Assembly: GCA_900239685.1 (NCBI GenBank)
Contig: OENT01000093.1
Span: forward strand, 62,001-126,000
Origin: Rotaria macrura
Taxonomy: Eukaryota > Rotifera > Eurotatoria > Philodinida > Philodinidae
Reading direction: 5' to 3'
DNA length: 64,000 bases
Shown here: positions 50,728 to 63,489 of the stretch, one piece after another
How the letters are laid out: each line of letters opens with the position of its first letter
How positions within the stretch are numbered: position 1 is the first letter of the stretch
The notes under the pieces: generated by a model
The model's input: only the letters and a program-made list of their open reading frames with translations
Database searches by the model: none
Told to the model about the DNA's origin: nothing
Translations under genes and position numbers: made by a program

Positions 50728-53049
50728 TAGCGTTCTCAAAAATAAAAACTCTGAACATGTGATCGATCGTTGCAAATTTATTTTGTGTTTTTGAAAGAGA
50801 GAAAAAAATAAAATGTGATTTTTATGAATATAATAAATTTAATTAAGTTGAATTATCCAATGGTATGATTAGACCTTCAATGAATTACATTATGTTTACG
50901 ATTTATCAAACAAGTAGAAAAGACAGAGATCGGAGTATCTGTAAAAGTATGCTTGACTTCAATCGATAAATATTCTTACATGATTTTATACAAGAACTCG
51001 ATGTTAACTAAGCAAGCAAGGACAGAATATAAGAGATCTGAATAAGATATGCATAACGCTCGGCATGTATTAATAAGTATAAATTTTTCATCAGGGGATT
51101 CATCAGTTAAAATATGATAGTGTGCTAACATTAATAATTACAAAAGCTAAAGATAAGTCAGAACAATATGTACTATATATTATATGACAATGTATTCTTA
51201 ATAAAATATATTTATATAAAGTTCACCATAGAAAAACGTATTAACAAAAAAGAGAAATTATTCTCATTGATATTATTGAAAAAACAACAAAAGCTTCAAA
51301 ATTATTCTTTGAAATATAATAGCAAGTATAATTTCGTGCTTGTTTTCAAGAACAATGATATCATAGCATGTTACACTTATTTTTATTTTTTTGATATGCT
51401 TTTGTTCTCAAAACTTTTGTACTACAAGTTCATTAGCAAATGTACATGAAAAATTTGAATTACTATATTTTATTCATGAGTATTATCTTTCGTTTGGACA
51501 TGATACACTCCAATGAAAGTGAAGGTGTGTGTGTGTGTGCATGATAGAAACAACGTGCTTTCATACATCATGCTAACTAAATTTTCAATTAACAAAAATC
51601 ATGCAGAAATATGTGTTAGTGTTTGTACGTGAGAATCTAAGGCCGGCACAGGGAAAGGCTAAACGTTTTTCCTCGATTCAGAAAAAAAGTATGACACAAA
51701 ATTTAATTAAATTTCAGTATTTTTGTTAGACATTCGATTAAACTGCCAATACTTTTATTGAATTTCTATCTGATTAATTGATGTTCAATCGATTAAGCTT
51801 TTTTACCAGACCAACACTTGTATTCCATTGAAACTTATTTTTCTTGTACTTTCTTCAAAGAATACGCGAAATCGCAAGGCTATCTAGTTCAAACCAAAAA
51901 GTTTATGTGGATAAAATGCAGTTTTACTAAGGAATCCAATGAAAATTTGCCTTTCAATCTGACAATATCATATTATTCAGCTGTATTGAAAAATAGTCGT
52001 ATTCAGTTGAACATCCACGATCAATGCACGGCCATTTTATATTTGAGGTTCGGTCACAGGAAAAAAATACAGGCACAATTAAAGCTACTCAGATTCCTAA
52101 TTTTGTTTTCGAAAATTTTAGAAATTCTGCAGACTTATTAAAGTAAACCCCAGTTGTCGAGTAACAGACAAATTTTTCACTATTGAAATCAATTTACTCA
52201 TGTCAAACTATTTTTCTAGAGAAAAAACTTAATATTCTGCAATATTTAGTTTCTAAAACCGCCTACCGAAGAAAAAGAATAAAGGTCAGAACAAAATTGA
52301 TTGTCTCTGGATTAAAAATAAATTGTAGTAGCGCTACTTTAATCACATTTCATCCGATAATAGACAGATTTCATTCGATTTAAATCTGTTTTAATTTATT
52401 CTAACGGATTATTCGAAATAGAGCAATTATAAACTATTATTAGATCAAAACAGATAACAGTGATTAGAATTCAAAAAAACGTCAATCTTCTATATTTTCA
52501 CAAGTTTGTTTTGCTAGATAACTTTTATTTCGTCCCTGTTTCGATAGAAACATTCATGTTGATTCAATGTATATTTATTCGTAAAGATTCACGGAAGTTC
52601 ATGTATCAAGTAACAATAATGTTCAATATTTTATAGACACCTTTGGTGCGAACAAACAACCTCTTTCTTAGTTTCATGAAGTTTCGATGTAGGCACAATG
52701 AAGAAAATTGTTTTGAGAATATATAACTGCAAATTTTTAAAACACGCAGCCTCAACGTCGAAGATTTTACGGAAAATCTAGCAGCATGTATCTATCGTGA
52801 CTATGAGAACTGTCATACTTCAGCATCAATGTAGTTAATTGGCAGTAACAGCGAAGAAACTGCTAGGGTTTAATAAAACTTGATAATAATAAGAACTATT
52901 GATGTGCTTGAAAACTAGTCACTTGATCGACTAACGTCATGCTTTTAGCATTATTCACACAAACATTTTTCTTTTGGAAATCTAAGTTAAAGCACGAACA
53001 CATGCATACTTGATGCTTAAAACGTTTTAGAGATCATCGGCACACACTA
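50728..53049. other. Intergenic; no supported gene
   Basis: Plain AT-rich DNA. A short (GT)n tract lies near 51523-51538. Frames at 51168-51449, 51818-52141 and 52183-52383 have biased composition and no recognisable family. Confidence 0.5.
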
Positions 53050-54883
53050 CTGGCCATAAAGAAATCCCAAGATTTGTTATGCTAGCACTCCTATGGTTTG
53101 GATCATTTTTCATCAATTATTACAAGAGATAAAATTTAAAATAACTGTGATCGTTAACATCAATCGTAACTCTGTCGACTGAGAGAGGATGAAGTTACGA
53201 TTCAAACAGAACTGTCACTTCTGTTTACCTGTAAATCAGTACTATTCGTTGTTTCTATGAAAAACAATCGAACTAAGTTGCTTCTTAGCTCCTGTTAATG
53301 TTTATCGACATCTCTCGACACATGAATACATAATGGGCATTAATTACTAGTAATTTTATGCGATTCAATACATGTGATTTCTCAAAGCATCCTCGTATTC
53401 TATTAATTATTGATTGACCAGTAATCTTACATAATCAGTTTTGTGTGGAAAAGGATTAATAAGAAAAGGAAAATAGTGAAAATATCTCATTTTACATCAT
53501 TCCAAGGCTCTCTTGTTGATATCTTTATCCATTCACAAGTGCTATGAAATCATCTTTCTTGCCGCCAACTACAAGAATGGTCCACAATTAGCTTCCCATA
53601 AAATTGCCAAGATAGGGAAATATAATCTGAGGACCAGTGAGTGCACTGACTAATTCATTGGAAAGAAAACAAAGATCTCCTCGACTGTTCTCGATGTGCA
53701 GTGTCTCGAATGATCGCTTCTGAACAAGATCAAATGATGGTCGACATGCCTCTTCCAGAAATTAAGGCAACATTGTGCAACAAGAACTTCAGAACAGCGA
53801 AGTCAATTTGAGTAACCACACAGTTCGACGGCGACTCAAGAATGCTTATCTCAAGTACTGGACTCCTGTATCAAAACAACTCCTTAGCGAGCATAATCAA
53901 CAACAGTGTTTAGCATAGGCTAGATCAATGAAACATTGCTATTGAAGTCGAGTGATGGCCATTGACAAAATAACAACACATTTCCATGCCAAACAAAAGA
54001 ACGCATTGCAGCGACCAAATCAGTGAAACGTTCTCCGAATAATTAAGCATTCTTACAGCATTAACATTTAAGGTTGTTTGTCATGAGTGTGATTTTGATC
54101 AGTGCTTTGTTTTCCGAACAATTTAAGCAGTGAAGTCTTTTCCCCAAAAGAATCTATTGAAATTTTTGAGCTTCCTGTTGCTCGCTCACATTTCGACCAA
54201 GAATTGAAAGTCTACTCAACGATTTGTAAGCCTACGCTAGCCATCTTTGAGTCTTGATATAAATCTAAGTGAAAACTTATGGTGTCTTCGTTCATGGTAA
54301 AAGTAAATCAACGACGAACAACTATACACAGCTATTTGATCGATTCTATAGACAACGAATAGTGAGAGTTGCTAAAAGAGTAAGCAACTCTCACCATCTT
54401 GTGAATAGCATCAAATATCGTGTTCAAGCTGGGATCCTTCATCTGATGACTAAACTCTTGATTGAGAATTATTGGGAAAAAGTTCTCCTTGTCTATTGTG
54501 TAGCTTGAACTTAAGAAGAATAAAAACAAGAATCTTATGAAATTTGTTTTTGTTTGCAATTTCCTATGAAACACAAACTTAATTAATTCAGATATTTCTA
54601 GAGAAAATTCAATTATCATTTACAATAACTAAGAAAGAACTTAGACATTAAACAAGAATTCTAGCATTTCGATTGCTTTTCATAGAAACTCCGAATATTG
54701 ATTGACAGCTAAACAGAGGTGACAGTACTGTTTGAATCGTAACTCCATCCTATCTCAGTCGATAGAATTCAGATCGATGATGACAATTACAGTTATTTAA
54801 GTTTTATTTTTTGTAATAATTTGATGAAAAATTATCTAAACTATGGGAGAGTGTCACACATCTCAGAACTTATTTATGCCCGG
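53050..54883 (+). mobile_element. Decayed Tc1/mariner-type transposon with about 220-bp terminal inverted repeats
   Basis: Inverted arms at 53050-53272 and 54668-54883 match over their whole length, with blocks such as AGTTACGATTCAAACAG and TTTCTATGAAAA nearly identical. The ends read CTGGCCATAAAGAA and, inverted, CCGGGCATAAATAAG, each preceded by TA (53048-53049; 54884-54885), fitting TA target-site use. The interior encodes a broken plus-strand Tc1-type transposase. Near 53820-53910 it reads TVRRRLKNAYLKYWTPVSKQ then LLSEHNQQQCLA, and near 54240-54295 SLDINLSENLW, the remnant of the DLNPIENLW block. Stops and frameshifts make it inactive. The structure as a whole was seen in the sequence; the family assignment rests on those two blocks. 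Confidence 0.85.
53460..54300 (+). pseudogene. Remnant of Tc1-type transposase
   Basis: Fragments of a DDE transposase in shifting plus-strand frames inside the 53.0-54.9 kb element. The recognisable parts are the linker after the helix-turn-helix (TVRRRLKNAYLKY, LLSEHNQQQ) and the block just before the third acidic residue region (SLDINLSENLWCLRS). Many stops separate them, so no functional protein is possible. Confidence 0.7.
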
Positions 54884-54885
54884 TA

Positions 54886-56821
54886 GGGTGCAAGAACGGA
54901 TACTGATTATTATGCAAACATACTGTATGAAGAGCAAAAATTACATGACAAGAAGAATACATTCACGTATTAACTCTGTTTTGCCATTGAAAATTAAGTA
55001 GATCGGTGTTTGACAAATGTTCCCAGGTGCATCAAATGGAAACTTCGTACTATATCTTATCAAATAATCATCTTACATTTCGTTTACTACAAAAACAAAA
55101 TTTATCTGTAGAGCTTTATTGTTTGTCATACGTGTTTATATAACATGCAATACAAATTAACTTGCTTCCTATTGTCAATGAACAAATAACTTGGTTATCT
55201 AATTTAATTCCAGATAAACAAATAGCTACTCGTATTTGACACTGGTACATACGATTTTAAGAAGTTGCATTAGGTATTCCGAAAGCATTACACTATTCCG
55301 CGTGTATTTGATAATGGATGATTTCCGTCCTTTGGTTTTGTCTCTATGAGTATTCTTTTATTTGAATAATACAAGCGTATGCAATGACATTCAAAATGCT
55401 TTTCCTACTTATACTATAATAACTAGAACTTCTGGAACAAGAAATTTCGACTTAGTCTAACAATCGTTACAAAGAATGGAAAACTCAGCAAACACAATTC
55501 ATCGATTCTTACAAGAAAAAATATCACGAAATGAATCAACAAATTTTGACTATGCTGTACGGCGATTCAAAGAATTCTCCAGAAAAAATTACCTTTTTCT
55601 CTTAGTTCATTGTGAATATTTTATTTTGAATTTTAATTCGAAATAAATATTTATATGATGAAAGTAATGTGATAGTTTATTTTAATGATTCTCTAAGTAC
55701 AACTTTGATAAGATGGTCATCAGTCTAAGCAATTAACTTTGATATCATGTATTTCGACTGATTCGCAATACTATAGGTGATGATCGACAAGAACGGATCA
55801 TCGCCTGTACTTCAAATCTTATTACATAAGGCTCAAGCAAATTGACTCATGTTAGGCTTCAATTCATCTGAAGCTAATGTACACAATAGAAAATAATACT
55901 CGTTTCTAGAAAATAATTACAAAATTGTTGTAAGAGTTTTGGAAACCAAGACTTTACCAATAAAATAAACTGACACGATGACTAACGTTTTGAATATATC
56001 CGTTCTTTGTTTATGCAAAGAAGTCAAATTAACTTTCGATATATACTCACAACATGAATGTGAAAACAAGATCGGTAGAAAAAATTGAATCTAAAATAAA
56101 CTGATAGATATTGTGCAATGAATCAAGCAATCGAGAAAGTTTCTCTATAAAATGCTTCCATTCACATGAAGTCACGATGTCTCATTACCTCTATATCCTA
56201 CTCTATTTTGCCGTTTGCACAAATAATAAATATCTAATACTAATTATCATACATTAATTAATTTCTTTTGTTCGCTTTTAATCATTACTGGGACAAAACA
56301 AAGAAGAGCAGTAGTACTTTGTGAATAGTTCTATCCATTCGTAACATTGATGTATAGTACTACTGTTTGAATAATTGATAATATAAGTACTTAGGCTAAA
56401 AGAGAAAATAATCATAATTTCTTTGGTGCTTCTCGTACAGATGATTAATAACAAGATGGTTAACGATGTCTGCAGATGACTTTGCTACATTCTTATCGTC
56501 GCATTGTTAATCATGAGCAACTTTTTTTTGACAGCTGTATTAATGAATTTTACATTTGGGATAGGCATCGTTACATTAACTTTTCAAAATATAATAAATG
56601 AAAAAATAAATAAACATAAATGACTGTCTTCTCGTTATTCTAACAATAAATTACTCCAGAAAAATAAATAAATAAATAAATTTCAACAATTTTTTTAAAA
56701 ATTTTTATTTATTAGATTTAAAAATCAATCACTTGCATAACATGTTTGTATACAGTAGGTAGCTATATAACTTTATGTGTCTTTTTACAAAAATTCACGA
56801 ACAGAAACGTATCGAAGAGTA
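54886..56821. other. Intergenic; no supported gene
   Basis: AT-rich DNA between the Tc1-type element and the 3' end of PCMT. A short AAATA tetranucleotide-like run (AAATAAATAAATAAAT) lies near 56663-56681. Nothing else is recognised. Confidence 0.5.
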
Positions 56822-57541
56822 TCAATTTCGCCATTGCTTTTCTTTATCTGTCAATGGAACATATCTAACGCCTAACGTTTCGCTTTCATAGACCTTTTGA
56901 CCATCAGCTGATTTATCATAGATCACCATTTTCTGATTTGAAACACCAACAGGAACCACCAAGCGTCCACCTGGTTTTAATTGTTCAATGAGTGCATTTG
57001 GTCGAGTGGGTGCTGCTGCACCCACATGTATTGCATCATACGGACCACCTTGTGAATATCCTAGACGACCATCGCCTAATACTATTTCTAGTGTTCCATC
57101 ATCGAGTAATGAACGTGCATTCTTCGATATATTCTTCAACGATACTTCAACCAATCCAGACATGTGTTCAATACCAATTACTTTCCCACCTGGTTGAACA
57201 AGACGAGCTATGCAAGCAGTTAAATATCCTGAGCCTGATCCAACATCAAGTACACGTGCACCAGGAACAAGTTTATCGTGTAACGTTTCAAGTGCGTATG
57301 CATGCATGTGTGGTGCTGATATGGTCACATTGTAACCAACTAAAAGATTAATTCAAATGATTACTAATTTCGTCTTGCACTTAGCCAATAAAATTTTACT
57401 TGGTTGCGGTGCATCGTCATATAATCGATCAGTAGAAAAATCTAGCCTATCTGTTGCTAACATTGCCACTTTTATACGTTCATTTTTAATAATATTTTGT
57501 CGAACAAGTGATTGAATAAGATCAGTATGTGTACGACGCAT
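56822..57541 (-). CDS. PCMT1: Protein-L-isoaspartate O-methyltransferase
   Basis: PCMT methylates isoaspartyl residues in aged proteins using SAM, starting their repair in the cytosol. Two exons: 57401-57541 (MRRTHTDLIQSLVRQNIIKNE, then MLATDRLDF) and 56822-57341, joined across a 60-bp intron to give PQPIGYNVTISAPHMHAYALE. Family motifs: ISAPHMHA substrate loop, LDVGSGSGYLTA (SAM motif I), IGIEHM, GDGRLGY, YDAIHVGAAAP, and LKPGGRLVVPVG. The C-terminus RYVPLTDKEKQW matches animal PCMT1 and the length (about 226 residues) is normal, so the gene is complete. It stands alone, about 0.9 kb downstream of the Acinus gene on the same strand. Confidence 0.96.
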
Positions 57542-58466
57542 TTTCTCGTATCTTCAAATGAACATTAAAGATGGAGAAGGTGTAGGTACTGGTGTAAATA
57601 AACAATGAGAATCCTGTCACTTGAATATGACGGGAGAAAATGAATTTTCAAATTCAAGTAACGAATTATATTCAAATAGGTTCATGTCGATATTAAAATT
57701 TTAAAAGAATTCTTGTTCATCTCACTTATCATTCTCTGGTTGTTACATGTAAAGTTGATATTAATATTCGAATATTTTTATCGAGATGCTCATATATTTA
57801 ATAACACGTTTCTGTATTTCTGTTTGCAAATGTGCCTCAAGAAACATGTATTACTCACGCTTCTCTGACGATTGAAATCAAACTCTTACAAATACTATTA
57901 ACTTGTCATTCATTCTCTTCGAAACAATAACTAATCTGTTTCTCTGCACGTGTGCATTCAACACTCTCATACATCCATTCGGGAGTGAGCAATAGAACAA
58001 AATAAGAACTGAGTATTAGCTGAAGGCCAACGGGTCAAGCTCGTGAAATTAGAAAATATGAATCAATATGATTCACTTTGTTAGAAACTTAAATTTTCAA
58101 GTGATAATAATAACAAAAATTGATACTTTACACGTGCTATAGTTCTATTCAATTTTCCATATCAGTGTGAACTTCTTTATATGAAACTACTTTCTTATTT
58201 TCAAATGATTTGTTCAGTAGATGAAACTCAAAATGCGAGTAGTTCAACTGTGCAATTACCATAATCATCAGAGAAATAGTATTTACAAAAGAAAGAAGAC
58301 AAGAACGTATTTTAACTCTTTTATTTTCTTATTTGGTTAAAACCAAAATACAATAAAAAGACAGATAAACTATTTTTAACTAAAGAAATTTCAACTTTTC
58401 TTCTTTCAATCTAGTTTAGTGCTTCATCCATGAAAAGACATAAACTAGACAATTTACATATTTCCT
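57542..58466. other. Intergenic; no gene seen
   Basis: AT-rich spacer holding the PCMT promoter side and the 3' flank of Acinus. No repeats or RNA genes recognised. Confidence 0.5.
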
Positions 58467-61400
58467 TTAATGTCGTCGAGCTTTTCGTTTTGGTGATGCT
58501 GAACTATGTTTACGTTTTTTCTGCGGTGTTGACGATCGCCGATGAGATTTCTAGAAGAATAGAAAGTCAATTTTTTCAAAAAACAAATGGAAACAAAAAT
58601 TATTGTCTTTTTTTAATATTCATACCGTGTCAACTGTTGAAAGATTTTCATCAATTTCTCGGTTTTTTCGATCTTCTCTCTGATTAACTCGTTCCATAAT
58701 CTAAAGATCCATTAAAAAAATTTAATTCAGTATAATTTACAAATAACTGAACTTCATACTTGTTCTTCTGTTAATGGCAACCAATAAAGTGATGGTGTTG
58801 ATTTTGTTTTACGAAAATAATCATCCAATCCTTTTACTGGTGATTCATTTGCTTTGGCTATAAGCACAGAAGAGAAAAGAAAAGTCTTACTATCTTAATG
58901 CCAATTTTTTAAATAAAAAGATGACGAACTTGATTCTTCTTCTTTTTCCACTTCGCTTTTCTTAGATACTTTTTGCGTCGCTTCTTGTAATTTCGGTATC
59001 TCTTTTTCTTTTACATCAGAATGGGTTTCTTTCGATTTCAATTTTATTTTATTAGTTGGACTAGCAGATCGACGTGAAGATATGATATTTGATTTATCTT
59101 GTATAAGACGATCCATTAAATCTAAATGCAAGCAGAATATTTCTTAGCATAAAGTGTTTTTTAGATTTTACTTTTACCAATTGAAATTTCATTGGGTGGT
59201 CGATCATATATTTTGCTGAAATCTAGCTGAGAAAGAAAATCAAAATTATCATGAAAGAAAACAAACACAACAAGAAGAAAAGTACTTCGTTTTGTTGAGC
59301 GAAGCGAATGGATAATGTTTTCGGATTGGTCGATGGCCATCGACATCCATCAAGGGCTTGACGAGCGTGTTGTGCCTCTTGTATTGTTTGATACTACATA
59401 TAAATACTCAGAAGATGTTATCATTCGATTATGATGAGAACAATGATATTTACACCAACTAAACATTGACTTTTTATTTTTTCAAGCCAAAATTGACCAT
59501 CGACTAATGTTCCATATCGATGAAGAAGCTCTTTCAATTGTAGAAGACTAAATGGACGCGTCAAACCACGAATATACAATATTTGACTTAATGGTTCCTT
59601 TACTACACTGACATCTTGAATTCGAATTGGCTCATCTGTTACAGTACCTGAATAGGAAATCATTTTTAGTTTGTCTATCAATAATAGTCAATTAAACAAA
59701 GTTATTTACCAGTAGCTTTGACGTCGCTTGCTGATTTGAATTCAGATAAAGGATTATGTATTAGTGTTGAATTTGGTTTTTTTCTCGAAAGAGAATCATC
59801 ATATGATAAAGATGAGTTCATCTAAAAAAGAAATTCGTTTTGTTCGTTTGAAAACATATGGTATCATACTTACAGCTATATTCATCACAACAGTTCGATT
59901 AGTTGGTTGTTTTTGATCAGCTATATCTCCAATAGTGATTGTATCACAAGGCAGAAAATCAGTATTAATACACGTTTCAAGTATTGGTTGATTGACGCAT
60001 TGCTCATTATTATTGTCGATATTCTGTCCATTTACTAGTGCATCGAATTCATCATTGACAACAGATGCAGGTAATAGACTTATATCAGGAATTAACATCT
60101 TATCAAAGAAAAGAAAAATTTGATTTTACTTATGACGGAAGGTTTTTTATATGACTACTCTCAAGTAGAGTTGATACATAGAAATCATAGTGTAAATGAA
60201 AATATTAAAAGACTCGTTCGTACATTTCAGTTCTTCCAATCAAATCCGGTTATAATACAGTACACTCTAAAGGGGTTAGTCCTGATTCGTCCCCACTCTA
60301 TTTAACATTAGAACGCTCATTCTTTGCACTATCTACTATATGCACAACTAGTGACAATGAGAATTGAATTCTTTTCTTTTGGTATAACCCGGTAGCCTAT
60401 AAGAAAGATACATGTGATGAATAAGTATATGACGGTGCTGATCGATATATTTTCACTATCCACATTTGTTAGTTGAAAACATATTGAAATATGCTTAGCT
60501 TTACTTCAACATAAGGGACAGGTAAGGTTTTAAAGTATAATGGTTTTCAATATACTCTCAAACGTGAGCGGAAAACAGTAGTAGAATGGCGGTGTCGTTT
60601 ACGAAACTCTAAGAGGACACTTTCTTTGTCTCGAGATAATAATGTGATTGCTCGTGAACCAAATGCACACACTTCATCTTGTTTATCTGATAGAAGTGAA
60701 CTTTTTATGGATCGAGCTCTCGGAAATATGAAAAAAAAGAGCACGAGAAGAAACAACTACAATCCCCAAAATATATGCTCAAGAAATCTTATTGGCTCGA
60801 GTCACGAATCCAGGCACATAAACCGATTTATATTTTTCTGCACTAGGAAGTGTTCACTCCGCGCATTATTATCGTCGATCCCTGAATTATCCTGTACTTT
60901 CAAAAATTTTACATTAGAAATTCATGTTTTTTGAAATAGAGCGGCAATTAATATATTCGGAGATCATTTAGAGTGGGGACGAATCTGGGAGGGACGAAAC
61001 TGAGAAGGGACGAATCCGGGAGAAAAAATCAGGGGACGAATTCAGAATCAATTAAGGAGGGACCAGTTGATGGGGGACGTCATAGGGGACCAATCAGGGG
61101 TATGCCCTCTGAAAAACAATAGTAGCACTACCAATCCTCTTAAGTTTCATAGCAGTTAAGAAACCTTAACTAGTTTCCTTGTAAAGGTTCTACCCATTTG
61201 TCAGATGGAAGAACCATTTTAGGTTCCATAGTGAACCTATTTTTTAGAGAGTAAATTATGAATGTACGTGCACGAAGGAAACGCTTGTCATCATCGTGCT
61301 CGTTGTTTACGAAAATTTCCAATCATATTTTGAAAACTATCTCTTCAAGAATCAGATTGATGTGAATCGCAACAATAATACGATACTCTTCATTTTACTT

Positions 61401-63251
61401 GGCATGTAGCCTGAAATTTTCTACTTTAACACTTTTTTATAGTATTTGGCATAAGTGAAAAGTTATAACTCAATCCAGTAAATATGTTTCTTTGAACAGA
61501 AAGATTATTTTTGACACTTCAATATTTGTTGTCGAAGGCTCTATATAAGAAGCGAAGCATTGGCTTGAACTTTGACAACGATATAATACGAGAGAAACAC
61601 TGATGGAAGAAAAATATTGAAGTAAATCAACTATTTCTAATTGTAGTTCTAAACTAGGAACCTACGTATTTATAAATTCTAACAGTAGATCTGATGCAAG
61701 TTTACTTTTAAAATTTCCATTGATAAATTGATTTTATCATTTGTTAATCGATGAATACATTTGATGAATGATGAAATTTGAGAGTGACTTCCTTTAGTTT
61801 GATGTTGTTGACCAGCTGCTTTTTCGTGTGGTCTATCAGTCGAAGATGGTTTGTCTTCTTCAAAAGAAAAGATATGATTTAAATAGAGATTTTCTTACAA
61901 TGAAATATTTCAAAATGAAAATGACCAATCAATTTTACACTAAACAATCAAACTCCTTGACGCCAAGGTCACGACAAAGAAAACAGTTACAATGAGAACT
62001 TTTCCGATCACATTTAAATAGAAGTAAACAACTAGGTCCCGATATATTTAGTGGTTGTAAAACAACAGCGACTGAATTTTAGCTGATGACTTAATACTAA
62101 GGCATAAGATGAAGAGAAAAGAACACTTAATCGTTGAACTTTTCCACTACTCTGATTTAGTAACAATAATATGATTCGATAAATATAAATTAAATTATAT
62201 CAATATGCATGCATGATCAACGAATAGAGTTGATGAATTTGATTGTAATATAAAGTGTTTACCCTTGTTAGTCTCTTGATGTGTTGCTGTCGCTGATTTT
62301 AAACCACTAGGTAAATTGATATCTGACGGCTGATCAATCAACTTATTATCATTACTTAAAATTTAAATAAATTAATCGAAAGATTTAGTTAGCTTTGTTT
62401 TGACAAAATTTTACTTCAACTCATGATTTGTGATAAACATTGTATTATTTTGTTCTTCATCACTCTTCAGCAGTTGTCCATGATCTGATTTCGATTGGTG
62501 CAAGTGCTGTTGCTCGTCGGACAACGGGTTTTCTTTAACAATAGACTCTAACTTGGCACTATTACTGCCAGCAGATGATGTATATGACTCTCCCTCTATT
62601 TTTTCTATATCTCTCTGTTGCTTCTCAATACTCTTACTCACAAACGGAATCACCTCGGAATTGTTGTCGTTGATTGTACAGTTCATAGAATTGTCGTCAG
62701 TGTTAAACTCATGTTGCTTGGCTGTTGCATTCGAACTTTCACTTGATGAACACTCCATAGAAGATTTTTTACTATGTGTTCGTGTTTCTTTCTCAAATAT
62801 TGAACGATCAAAAGAAGTATCATTCAGTTTAGGATTAGTTTTTGATGAACTTTGTGAATCTTCTACTAATGATGATACAGACGATTGTTGAGAAATAGAT
62901 ATGCCTGGTGACACAGATGAACAAACTCTTTCAGGCACTGATAAACTGCATGCAGGTGAATTTTGAGCTGTAGCCTAAAGGAAAATAATCTTAAATTTTC
63001 TTTATTTTTCTTTTCTTCTAATTTGACTGAGTTACTTGATCATGCATCGAAAACGATGTCTGGCTAATCGATGTTTCATTCTGTGAATCATTCAGTAACG
63101 CTTGTTCATCATGTTCTTTTTGTATAGCAGCACGTAACTTAGCTATAAGATCTTTTTTATTTCCTGAAGTCGAACAACCACGTCGTTTAAGTTCAGCACG
63201 TAATTCAACATTGGTCATCGATTCGATATGTGCTAATTGCTCTTTGGTCAT
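58467..63251 (-). CDS. ACIN1: Acinus: SAP domain, Ser-rich linker, RRM, RSB motif
   Basis: Acinus is the scaffold of the ASAP complex, binding RNPS1 and SAP18 at spliced mRNA. Start at 63251. The first exon encodes a SAP DNA-binding motif ([21 protein letters not shown]). The next (about 62410-62975) is a Ser/Asp/Glu-rich linker; shorter exons lie near 62262-62345 and 61719-61862. A 1.6-kb intron holding a repeat element follows, then exons from 60098 leftward. The RRM-like domain shows [37 protein letters not shown] and [19 protein letters not shown], as in Acinus. The RSB region is diagnostic: [11 protein letters not shown] with [12 protein letters not shown], then [14 protein letters not shown]. 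The last exon is basic ([17 protein letters not shown]) and stops at 58467-58469. The SAP half and the RRM half could in principle be two genes; Acinus domain order favours one. Confidence 0.88.
60263..61251. mobile_element. TA-flanked repeat element in an Acinus intron, with GGGACGAAT tandem units
   Basis: The outer ends CACTCTAAA (60263-60271) and TTTAGAGAG (61243-61251) are inverted with one mismatch and each is flanked by TA, as for Tc1/mariner-type MITEs. Inside, a perfect 17-bp inverted pair, GATTCGTCCCCACTCTA at 60284-60300 and its complement at 60969-60985, opens a series of imperfect GGGACGAAT-like units running to about 61100 (variants GGGACGAAA, GGGACCAGT, GGGACGTCA). Near the right end, paired GGTTC/GAACC motifs can form small hairpins. 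It may be one composite element or two nested ones. No coding capacity was recognised; open frames at 60547-60934 are probably chance. Confidence 0.6.
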
Positions 63252-63489
63252 CGTGTTAGAAAACAGGATGAATGAAGACCCGAAGAACGCAAGAGAAAGC
63301 GGAAAAATAGATACTCAACTAAATCTATAAAATAAAATCTAGATTGTTTCAAGGATATTATGCTTTCTATCATAGTTCTGCAGTGTCTGTCTAGACGTTT
63401 TTTTTTCTCTGAATGTAAGAATTACAAATGAAAAAAAAATGAATAAATTACGACGAAAGAAAGAAAACAGAAAAATTCAAAATGAGTTC
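63252..63489 (-). promoter_or_regulatory. Spacer between cytochrome b5 and Acinus genes, with a possible orphan 3' splice site
   Basis: The two genes lie about 240 bp apart on the same strand. Read minus, a tract ending TTTATTTTATAG has its AG at 63326-63325, about 74 nt before the Acinus ATG. No strong donor is evident between the cytochrome b5 stop and this AG. Weaker than the other two spacers, because a short independent promoter would also fit. Confidence 0.3.
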
